Shown: positions 30,566 to 37,529 of the stretch, piece by piece
Numbering within the stretch: position 1 is the stretch's first letter
Layout: each line of letters begins with the position of its first letter
From: Bacillota bacterium
GTDB taxonomy: Bacteria > Bacillota > Dehalobacteriia > UBA4068 > UBA4997
Reading direction: 5' to 3'
Length of the DNA stretch: 41,669 bases
Assembly (NCBI GenBank): GCA_021771915.1
Contig: JAETNY010000016.1
Coordinates: 1-41,669, forward strand
Made by a program: the position numbers and the translations under genes
The notes under the pieces: generated by a model
The model's input: the letters and a program-made list of their open reading frames with translations, nothing else
What the model was told of the DNA's origin: nothing
Database searches by the model: none

Positions 30566-30912
30566 TATGCTCGCCCCCCTGCTGCAACTCTGTCAGTAAT
30601 AATCTCATCAATTTCTTCTATTAAATCATTGCGGTGCTGATTAAGCGGATTGATATTGCGAATAGCTTTCAAAACTGTTGCGTCCACATCGCTTCTCACC
30701 TTATCTTCCTCATGCCACATCTCGGTGTTAGTAACAACCAATTCCTGTATAACCTGTTCCAAATCCTCACGATGTTCATTCAAAGGCTTAATGCGGCGAA
30801 TTTCATCAGTAACAATAACATAATCCGAATTTCTACCCACATTTTCTTCATGCCAGGTTTGAATAGTCGCCTTAGCCAGTTCCGCTATCTCCTGCGCTGT
30901 TTTAATCTCCAT
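30565..30912 (-). CDS. DUF4254 protein, N-terminal half (split gene)
   Basis: 115 residues with two internal helical repeats: TWHEENVGRNSDYVI..., PLNEHREDLEQVIQE, then MWHEEDKVRSDVDATV..., PLNQHRNDLIEEIDEI. A third copy of the same pattern lies in the C-terminal half, so the full protein is a three-repeat helical bundle. It ends at TAA overlapping the next ATG. The reading frame past the G6 run gives VAAGGRA-stop. With seven G it would read AAGGASI and continue into the C-terminal half. GAGGTAAG precedes the ATG. Confidence 0.7.
   Translation of the reverse strand: MEIKTAQEIAELAKATIQTWHEENVGRNSDYVIVTDEIRRIKPLNEHREDLEQVIQELVVTNTEMWHEEDKVRSDVDATVLKAIRNINPLNQHRNDLIEEIDEIITDRVAAGGRA
30574..30579 (-). 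repeat. G6 run at the DUF4254 split point
   Basis: Six C on the plus strand. Seven (or four) would join the two DUF4254 halves in one frame of about 201 codons. Confidence 0.6.
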
Positions 30913-30941
30913 AATTCTTACCTCAATTCTATTTATATCTT

Positions 30942-31319
30942 CTATAAATCTTTATCAACCAAAAAGTGCTCCGTCATAAACCTGTCGCGTTCCGTATTTA
31001 TAGCAACAGACATATTCAAACCAGACGGTTTGCGGTCATTGACCAAAATCCGCTCTCCATAAGGCGCATTAAAAATTATCTGGTCATATCTGATACCGTT
31101 TGCCTGCAAAAAATCCACCGTCATTTTCCTGCAATCGTCAGTTCTGGCTGTTATAAAAATAATCATATCCTCCGTCGGAATTGATTGCAAAAATTCCTTA
31201 GCTCCCGGCAAAAAACTATCATAACCGTCAATCTTATAACCATTATGTTTAACAATCGTGCCGTCTATATCCAAAACCCAGGTCTTAGCCAATGCCGAAA
31301 CTTTTATTACATCAGACAT
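30942..31319 (-). CDS. HAD-family phosphatase, small
   Basis: 125 residues. Motif I WVLDIDGTIVKHNG has nucleophile Asp17 and acid/base Asp19. Motif II is IIFITARTDD, and a final region includes VNDRKPSG. There is no large cap domain, so it is like KdsC/GmhB-size enzymes that act on sugar phosphates. The ATG overlaps the stop of the SIS gene by 8 bases. Its place between an isomerase and DUF4254 suggests dephosphorylation of a sugar phosphate intermediate, which is inferred from context. Confidence 0.78.
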   Translation of the reverse strand: MSDVIKVSALAKTWVLDIDGTIVKHNGYKIDGYDSFLPGAKEFLQSIPTEDMIIFITARTDDCRKMTVDFLQANGIRYDQIIFNAPYGERILVNDRKPSGLNMSVAINTERDRFMTEHFLVDKDL

Positions 31320-31896
31320 TTTTCAATTCTTCTCCAATATGACCGCCCGGGTGATTTTCCTTAAAATCACTCAGAGAAATATTCAACTCATCGCAAAGCC
31401 GCATGGCCAGCATTTGCAGCACAATCAAGTTCAGAGTTGTGGAATTGTTAGGCATAATATTCCATTTATCCCCCTCATGCTGCAATTCAATTAACAGAAC
31501 TTTTTCAATAGCTTTGGCCAGAGTGCTTTCCTTTTCAAAGGTCAGCAGCCAGATAATACAATCCCTTTTTTGCAGCTGCTTATACAAATACACTGACTCC
31601 GAAGTTTCACCGCTCTTAGTCAGAATAATTATTAAATCTCCGGAATGAATCATGCCCAAATCACCATGTACTGCCGAATTGGTATGCATAAAACAGGCAT
31701 TAAGCCCCAGTGAATTCATTGTTCCCACAAATTTGTCACAAATAGGCACATTTTTGCCCAAACCGGAAACTATAATCTTCTTATCACGGCGCAGCACAGC
31801 AGCACAATCCTGCACCAGTTCTGTAAATTTATCCTCACTGATAGACATCAGTGATTCGTCCAAAATGTTTAGCAAATTCTTAAAATCATTTTTCAT
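31312..31896 (-). CDS. SIS-domain sugar phosphate isomerase (KpsF/KdsD-like)
   Basis: 194 residues with a single SIS domain: IIVSGLGKNVPICDKFVGTM, HGDLGMIHSGDLIIILTKSG, ETSESVYLYKQLQKRDC, and a C-terminal FKENHPGGHIGEEL that recalls the HPGGALG motif of arabinose-5-phosphate isomerases. There are no CBS domains. GmhA-type sedoheptulose phosphate isomerase is the alternative. The start overlaps the fusion-gene stop as ATGA, and the HAD gene overlaps its end, so the three are tightly coupled. Confidence 0.8.
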   Translation of the reverse strand: MKNDFKNLLNILDESLMSISEDKFTELVQDCAAVLRRDKKIIVSGLGKNVPICDKFVGTMNSLGLNACFMHTNSAVHGDLGMIHSGDLIIILTKSGETSESVYLYKQLQKRDCIIWLLTFEKESTLAKAIEKVLLIELQHEGDKWNIMPNNSTTLNLIVLQMLAMRLCDELNISLSDFKENHPGGHIGEELKNV

Positions 31897-33398
31897 AATG
31901 CTTCCTCCAAATACTTTATCCCATTATAAAAAGCGCCGCAAATTGAATCATAATCTTCCCAGGCATAAGTTGTCAGAGATAACCAGATAATAGCGTGCAA
32001 CAGCTTAATCTGCTCTCGCTTAACCTCGTCTCCCAACAATTCAAAGAAATAATCCTCCATATCCTCCCAGCCAGAAGACTGAATAGCCAGATTTACATCA
32101 TGCTCGTTAATTTCCAGACTAAAACGCTTCAAATTAAACTGGTCATAATTGCCTACCACTGAATAATAAAGCTTAACCCAATCATAAGCAACATCACCAT
32201 AAAACTCTGTCCGACCAAAATACCCCCTGGGGTCAATAAGCACCGGCTCCCTGTCATCACGCAGCATAATATTGGAAAAAGTGCAATCACCATGCAGAAA
32301 TACAAATTTCTGCGGTTTCAACTCGTCCAAACGTCTTTTCAATTCATCTTGCACAAAGAAAATATTTCGGCACTTATGACCATTAATAGTTATGTATTCA
32401 TCATTGGCAAAAGGCACTAAATTCCGAACCTTAACCAAACGGTCAAAGGTTTTGCCTATATATGCTTCCTCAAAACTAAGGTCGTCATAAGCCACGCTGC
32501 CGCAGGCATGAAGCCTTTGCAGACAATCCACAATCTGTTTCAAAATATCCTGCTTTTGCTCAACAGACAAATCCTCATACTCATAAACATTTTTGCCGTT
32601 TATCCGCTCCAATTTTAATGGTTCTGTTTCATAAATCTGCGGCAGATTGGCAAAACCCAAAGACTGAACTTTTTCATACCACGCTCGCTCACGAACAGCC
32701 AGCTGCCTGCCCTGCTCATCAATTCCCTCCTTAACAATATACTCACCATTCAATGTTATCCGGTTAAAAGGACGACATTTAGTCTTGGGCAATTTAGCAT
32801 ATTCAGACAACAAACCATACTCCCTGGTACGTTCCAGAGTTATTGTATCAAACTGCATATTCTGCCCGGAAAGCCATTTAACAAACTCGCCGTCTGCCGG
32901 AACTTCCTGCAATACATCTTTATCCCTAAACATAAACAAACCGGCCACCCCACAGCTTTCAGAACGCTCCTCGCTGAAAATACCATTTTCATATTTCCAG
33001 CGACATTCAAAGCCTAAGGAAGTACCAACATAATTATTAACAGCCACACCCTCTACCGAAAATTCTTCCGGCAAAATTAAATCAGACCAAATAAGCATAA
33101 ACGACTCATTAGACGGCAATATAGCCAAAGACTGTTTCAGACCGGCACAGGTTCCTGTATGCCCCGAGGCATTAACCACCTTATAATCAACCTCTGCAAA
33201 AGCAGCCAGATATTTTTCTAAAACCACACATTTATAATCGCCAATAATGATAAACTTTTTATCCGGATATTTTCTGAACAGATGAAAAATAATCGGCAAA
33301 TTGTTAACAGGCACCAAGGCTTTGGGTTTATTATGCGTTAAATGCTGCATACGCGTCCCCTTGCCACCGGCCTGTACAATTATGTATTGAAAATCCAT
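31893..33398 (-). CDS. Nucleotidyltransferase-kinase fusion protein
   Basis: 501 residues with two enzymes in one chain. Residues 1-230 form a sugar-nucleotide-type nucleotidyltransferase: YIIVQAGGKGTRMQHLTHNK, PKALVPVNNLPI, and an acidic WSDLILPEE. Residues 240-501 form an aminoglycoside/choline-kinase-like fold, with LHGDCTFSNIMLRDDREP near 367 and VLIDPRGYFGRTEFYGD. Fused LicC/LicA-like or HddC/HddA-like activities are possible. AAGGAGG precedes the ATG. Overlap with the SIS gene suggests the kinase and transferase act on the same product line. The substrate is not known. Confidence 0.8.
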   Translation of the reverse strand: MDFQYIIVQAGGKGTRMQHLTHNKPKALVPVNNLPIIFHLFRKYPDKKFIIIGDYKCVVLEKYLAAFAEVDYKVVNASGHTGTCAGLKQSLAILPSNESFMLIWSDLILPEEFSVEGVAVNNYVGTSLGFECRWKYENGIFSEERSESCGVAGLFMFRDKDVLQEVPADGEFVKWLSGQNMQFDTITLERTREYGLLSEYAKLPKTKCRPFNRITLNGEYIVKEGIDEQGRQLAVRERAWYEKVQSLGFANLPQIYETEPLKLERINGKNVYEYEDLSVEQKQDILKQIVDCLQRLHACGSVAYDDLSFEEAYIGKTFDRLVKVRNLVPFANDEYITINGHKCRNIFFVQDELKRRLDELKPQKFVFLHGDCTFSNIMLRDDREPVLIDPRGYFGRTEFYGDVAYDWVKLYYSVVGNYDQFNLKRFSLEINEHDVNLAIQSSGWEDMEDYFFELLGDEVKREQIKLLHAIIWLSLTTYAWEDYDSICGAFYNGIKYLEEAL

Positions 33399-33408
33399 TG
33401 CTCCCTCC

Positions 33409-33873
33409 TTAATTTACTTTCTTAAAAATATATAATTTGCTTAAAATATAATTGGTAACAATAACCACAAACTGAGCACCCACCTTCACCGCCATACTGC
33501 TAAAACCAAGCTTGGTTATAAACAGAAACAAAATCAGTTCCTCCAAAAGCAGAGTCAAAACTCTGGCTGAAAAGAAATCCCCCATTTGACGAATATGACG
33601 ACGAATATCGTTATATTTAACCCGAAAAACATAGTTGCGGTTTGTCATATAGGCAAAGTAAACGGCAATAAACCACGATAATATATTGGCAACTAATTCA
33701 TTCAAATTGCATACAACATTAAATAAGCCATAGGTTGCCACACTTACCAAAAAGGTCAGCCCACCAAAGAAAAGATACAATAAACCTTCTTTATGCTTAA
33801 AATAAAATGGCTCAAATACCCTAAATCCAGGCATTCCCATAACCACATCAAAAATATCTCTATCCATTCCCAT
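33409..33873 (-). CDS. GtrA family membrane protein
   Basis: 154 residues with four membrane helices (LYLFFGGLTFLVSVATYGLF, LVANILSWFIAVYFAYMTN, LLLEELILFLFITKLGF, VGAQFVVIVTNYILSKLYIF). The family is thought to move or support polyprenyl-phosphate-linked sugars across the membrane. The adjacent GT2 gene, 12 bases upstream, is the usual partner that loads sugar on the lipid. GAGGT lies 8 bases before the ATG. Confidence 0.88.
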   Translation of the reverse strand: MGMDRDIFDVVMGMPGFRVFEPFYFKHKEGLLYLFFGGLTFLVSVATYGLFNVVCNLNELVANILSWFIAVYFAYMTNRNYVFRVKYNDIRRHIRQMGDFFSARVLTLLLEELILFLFITKLGFSSMAVKVGAQFVVIVTNYILSKLYIFKKVN

Positions 33874-33885
33874 TTGCCAATACCT

Positions 33886-34641
33886 CTAATTTTCGCTCGA
33901 CTTTTGCAGCAATATGTCCGCCTTGGGCATAAAACGAACATGCCACGCCGTTTTGAAATATTTAAAATTGGCAAAAAACGGATTAACCGAAGCCCCCTCG
34001 GTTCGAGCCTCCCACTGCGCCGGTACCTCCAGAAACTCCACTCCCAAACGAATTGGTTTAATCGCCGTTTCCAAAAAGAATGGGTGCTTGGCCTCCTCCC
34101 AATTTATGCTTTGCACCAATTCGGTCGGCAAACAACGATAACCATAAGTTAAATCGCTTAATTTCACCCCAAACAAAATTGCAATAAGCTTTTCAAATAT
34201 ATAATTACACACCAACTTTATTTTATTGTAATTACGGAAACCGCCACCTTTTATCCAACGAGAAGCTGTAATCACCTTTTCCGGATTTTGCTTGGCCAAT
34301 TCAATAAAGCGAGCGATGAGCTGCGGCGGTGTTTCCAAATCTGAACTCATCACCACTACATGGCTGCCAATCGCCAAATCAAAACCATCTTGTATGGCTC
34401 CGCCCACAAACGGACGCTTTTGATTATGTATGTATATCCTGAGCCTGTCCTGATATTGTTCAACCAGCTGCTCGGCCGTTCGGCGAGAATCCGTGCTGGT
34501 TCTTTCGCAGAGAATTATGATTATTTCTGCAATATCTGATAAGTTGCAGGTTTGCACTATTACATCTACCGTTTCCTGCAATGAATACGTTTCGTCCATT
34601 GCCGGTACCAACAAAGATAAGTTCTTGTATTTACCATTCAT
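33886..34641 (-). CDS. Family 2 glycosyltransferase (polyprenyl-phosphate sugar synthase type)
   Basis: 251 residues with a GT-A fold: LSLLVPAMDETYSLQETVDV at the start, acidic SSDLETPP near 100, ASRWIKGGGFRNYNK, YGYRCLPTE and FLETAIKPIRLGVEFLEVP. It lacks membrane helices at the C-terminus, so it works with GtrA. It likely transfers sugar from a nucleotide donor to a polyprenyl phosphate, giving substrate for the GT-C enzymes of this locus. That is inferred from the pair. Confidence 0.85.
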   Translation of the reverse strand: MNGKYKNLSLLVPAMDETYSLQETVDVIVQTCNLSDIAEIIIILCERTSTDSRRTAEQLVEQYQDRLRIYIHNQKRPFVGGAIQDGFDLAIGSHVVVMSSDLETPPQLIARFIELAKQNPEKVITASRWIKGGGFRNYNKIKLVCNYIFEKLIAILFGVKLSDLTYGYRCLPTELVQSINWEEAKHPFFLETAIKPIRLGVEFLEVPAQWEARTEGASVNPFFANFKYFKTAWHVRFMPKADILLQKSSEN

Positions 34642-34734
34642 TATTTTAACAACCTTCCTTAGATTTTTAGGAACCGTTTTATATAAGCTGTATATCTACA
34701 AAACAACAGTGCTCTTGTTTAGATGTCATATTAT

Positions 34735-35691
34735 TTATCTGGTAAGACTACTATCTGCAAATGTATCTACACAAATGCTATCTAATATATAGCCGGCCTT
34801 TTTATCATAAACTACAATGTTAATACCACGACTATTTATGGCATATTCCACACCATTTATCTTTATAGAACAATTATTCCCAAAATCATAACCTGCGCTT
34901 AATAAAGATATTTGGCTATCTGCAATAATTGTTTCATACTTTATTTCTTTATCTGATAAGTTTTCATAAATAACTTGTCCATTGTCAATTACAGCTAAGT
35001 ATGACCAACGATATTTCCCTGGCAAATCAAACTCTAAACCCATATTACAAAAATCCTGAACAATTTCCGCTGTTAAGGATTGGCTTGCTTCGTCTTTTAC
35101 CGCTATACAAACTACATAATCAGATTGACCTCCAATATAATTCAAAAAATCGGAAATACTTTTCTGGCTTTTGATTTCATTAGACACTATATTAATCATC
35201 TTATCCGTCCATAAAACACAATCTCTACCCTGTTCCGAAAAAATTAAACCTATTCTATATGTTCCATTTTCCACACTTTCTGCCGGAAACTTACCAAACC
35301 AGCCTACATATAAATTCTTATCATCAATATCAGATTGGTTCAAATAATATATATCTGTTCTTTTATTTGTGTATAAATCCAACTTGTAAGTTTTATCATC
35401 TGACATTAATAATAAATCGGCAGCAACAGGTAAATTTTTATCATCTTCTTTTTTCATTAAGTATCCTGAAATATTTACCAGCCTGTACAAATCTTCTTCA
35501 TCAATAAAACTGTTTTCAATTTCATATAAATAATCCCCCGAAGCCAAATATTCCGGAATAACTTTTAACTCCTTAATCGTACGCTCAAAAGTACATACAT
35601 TCGTACTTGCATAAATACTGATTATTTCCATAAAAAATAATATATATATCAAAACTGGTAATAAAAATCTTTTTATATATCGTTGCTTCAT
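34735..35691 (-). CDS. Secreted/anchored protein with ILEI-like domain
   Basis: 318 residues. An N-terminal membrane helix (FLLPVLIYILFFMEIISIYA) and a beta-rich middle domain are followed by a C-terminal region resembling the interleukin-like EMT inducer (ILEI/FAM3) fold: SDYVVCIAVKDEASQSL, SLLSAGYDFGNNCSIKINGV, NSRGINIVVYDKKAGYILDS, then a DTF ending. In bacteria this domain occurs in glycan-synthesis proteins. The first half has WFGKFPAESVENGTYRIGLI, an Ig-like or carbohydrate-related pattern I cannot name. It is expected to face the outside. GGTGAAAC precedes the ATG. Family by motif recall only. Confidence 0.6.
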   Translation of the reverse strand: MKQRYIKRFLLPVLIYILFFMEIISIYASTNVCTFERTIKELKVIPEYLASGDYLYEIENSFIDEEDLYRLVNISGYLMKKEDDKNLPVAADLLLMSDDKTYKLDLYTNKRTDIYYLNQSDIDDKNLYVGWFGKFPAESVENGTYRIGLIFSEQGRDCVLWTDKMINIVSNEIKSQKSISDFLNYIGGQSDYVVCIAVKDEASQSLTAEIVQDFCNMGLEFDLPGKYRWSYLAVIDNGQVIYENLSDKEIKYETIIADSQISLLSAGYDFGNNCSIKINGVEYAINSRGINIVVYDKKAGYILDSICVDTFADSSLTR

Positions 35692-35702
35692 GTTTCACCA
35701 AC

Positions 35703-37283
35703 CTATAAACCCAATAACGCTGATAAGAAAGTAACAAATTTAGATACCGTTACAATCCTTTCAGGTGCTGAATCAAACATTCCAAACATCAAATAAAATA
35801 CACACACAGCGACTGGCAATATATTCAGATTTTTCTGTTTGCTATTACCAAAATGTAAATTATCATAAATTAATTGTATTTTTTCCTCTTTTATGAAGAA
35901 AAAAATTATAACAATCATCGCATTTAGCATAAATGAAGAATATCTTCCAACATCTTGAGCTATAATCATAGGTACGAATGCAAACAATGGAGATAACATT
36001 AAATAAGCAAAGGACGTCTTTTGAAGTACTGTTAAGGTTTGATTTTTTTGCTTAAATTCTCTATATAAATTAAAACAGATACAACCCATTAAAATCATTG
36101 CTGGCAATAAAGCAAGATAAAATAGTAAAAATCCTTTATATTTTATGGTAACCATTTGATCCATAAAACTAAATTGTTCCGAAATATTCCAGGTTTCCCA
36201 GTTTAAAGCATTATAGTTAAGCTGAAATCCAGAATGATTTTGTAAATGGTTAACAATTTCTAAATTATTATATTGTAACCATGGGTCATCTCTAAACAGA
36301 AAAATACAACATATTAAAACAGTTATACCAAAGGAACCACATAATAAAAACAAATATTTTTTTCTTTTATATTTTAGATATTTATACAATAGTATCGCTA
36401 AAACAGGCATCAAAAAATATGTACAGCTTGTTTCATTAATTAAAAGCATATTTACAATTAATATAGGCAGTAACCACAATCCATAATCATTAGCAATTAA
36501 AAACACACAAATTGCAAATATTATAAAAAGATATATATCAAAATTTAGTCCATCAGGAATAAAAACAAATGTACTTGGCAAAGAAAGAATGAATAAAATA
36601 AAAAACCAACGAATTTTATCATCATTTTGTTTTTTAATTAATTGACCAATACATATACTCAATACAAGATAGAAAACTACAAAAAAACATAATTTAAATA
36701 TAAGTAATTTTTCTTGCGATATATACGGACTTATATTTAAAAATATATCACCTACTATCCCTCGTTTAACAAAACCAATTTCATAACCCTTAAAATAAAG
36801 ACTTGAAGCATAATCACGAATGTCAGGATAAAGGCTATATCTTACAAGCATAAAGATACTGCCTAAAAATAACATAATTTCATATCTGTATTTTTTTGCT
36901 TTTAACATTAGTTTTTCAAAGTATAATCTGATAAATATCCAAACGGTAGCAAAAACAACAGAATGTATGAACAAAAAAACTAATATCCGCAGCACTTCGT
37001 TCTTTAATAAAAGTTCACTTGTTGAATCTGGAATTTCTACTACAATGTCCTTACCCGTTTCAGAATATAAATTTACATCTTCAATAAAATCACCAACGGT
37101 AATATTTATCAATCCACCAGTATTTTGTCCCTGAAATACAATTTTTCTTGTTACACCAGCAGGCACTTTTAAGACGATACTATCTGTAATATCGTTATCT
37201 GCCTGCCAACCATACATTCCATTCAACCATACCCACTTGCCATTCTCAATCACAGGAAAATCAACAGGAACATATTGTACCAA
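35703..37283 (-). CDS. Membrane glycosyltransferase-like protein, main part, out of frame with its 5' end
   Basis: The frame is open for 526 codons but has no Shine-Dalgarno at its first TTG. It is really the rest of the gene starting at 37519. The first ~90 residues form an extracytoplasmic beta domain (ENGKWVWLNGMYGWQ, VLKVPAGVTRKIVFQGQN). The same domain lies in the 39143-41233 protein (ESGHWFWSGETYAWR, VLKIPVGWDRTLNFSS). About ten membrane helices follow, with loop motif RDYASSLYFKGYEIGFVKRG. The full-length protein would be about 605 residues with two N-terminal helices. Changing the G10 tract to 11 or 8 restores the frame. It is probably a GT-C or polymerase-like enzyme, with donor unknown. 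Confidence 0.7.
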   Translation of the reverse strand: MVQYVPVDFPVIENGKWVWLNGMYGWQADNDITDSIVLKVPAGVTRKIVFQGQNTGGLINITVGDFIEDVNLYSETGKDIVVEIPDSTSELLLKNEVLRILVFLFIHSVVFATVWIFIRLYFEKLMLKAKKYRYEIMLFLGSIFMLVRYSLYPDIRDYASSLYFKGYEIGFVKRGIVGDIFLNISPYISQEKLLIFKLCFFVVFYLVLSICIGQLIKKQNDDKIRWFFILFILSLPSTFVFIPDGLNFDIYLFIIFAICVFLIANDYGLWLLPILIVNMLLINETSCTYFLMPVLAILLYKYLKYKRKKYLFLLCGSFGITVLICCIFLFRDDPWLQYNNLEIVNHLQNHSGFQLNYNALNWETWNISEQFSFMDQMVTIKYKGFLLFYLALLPAMILMGCICFNLYREFKQKNQTLTVLQKTSFAYLMLSPLFAFVPMIIAQDVGRYSSFMLNAMIVIIFFFIKEEKIQLIYDNLHFGNSKQKNLNILPVAVCVFYLMFGMFDSAPERIVTVSKFVTFLSALLGL

Positions 37284-37291
37284 AATGGATT

Positions 37292-37519
37292 TTATAAAAA
37301 CATCTTGTTGATTAGTACCCCCCCCCCAACTTTTAGTCGAATTTCATCGAAACATAGAGAAGAAATAGGCCATACAAAAAATAACAGCATCTCTATTACA
37401 AATGTAACAATACAAGATGTAGCAATATATTTTATCGCAACCTTGTTGTGATAAAATAAAGCCATACTAACAAATGATATTATTATAATTGCTATACATA
37501 TTAAAATTGTTATGTACAT
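37292..37519 (-). CDS. N-terminal part of the phase-variable membrane protein (currently ends after a poly-G tract)
   Basis: The ATG at 37519 follows AGAGGT by 6 bases, so this is a genuine start. It encodes two membrane helices (TILICIAIIIISFVSMALFY; ATSCIVTFVIEMLLFFVW), then FDEIRLKVGGG. The G10 tract at 37318-37327 shifts it into VLINKMFL-stop, giving 75 residues. In the alternative frame after the tract the chain would read GTNQQDVFIKSILVQYVPV and run into the 526-codon frame. The paralogous protein at 39143-41233 has matching segments on both sides of this point (DTVTLTALGEK..., then the beta domain), supporting one gene. Confidence 0.7.
   Translation of the reverse strand: MYITILICIAIIIISFVSMALFYHNKVAIKYIATSCIVTFVIEMLLFFVWPISSLCFDEIRLKVGGGVLINKMFL
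37318..37327 (-). repeat. Poly-G tract, 10 bases (coding strand), gene out of frame
   Basis: Ten C on the plus strand, codons 65-68 of the gene starting at 37519. 11 or 8 G would connect both parts. Confidence 0.85.
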
Positions 37520-37529
37520 TATTTAACCT

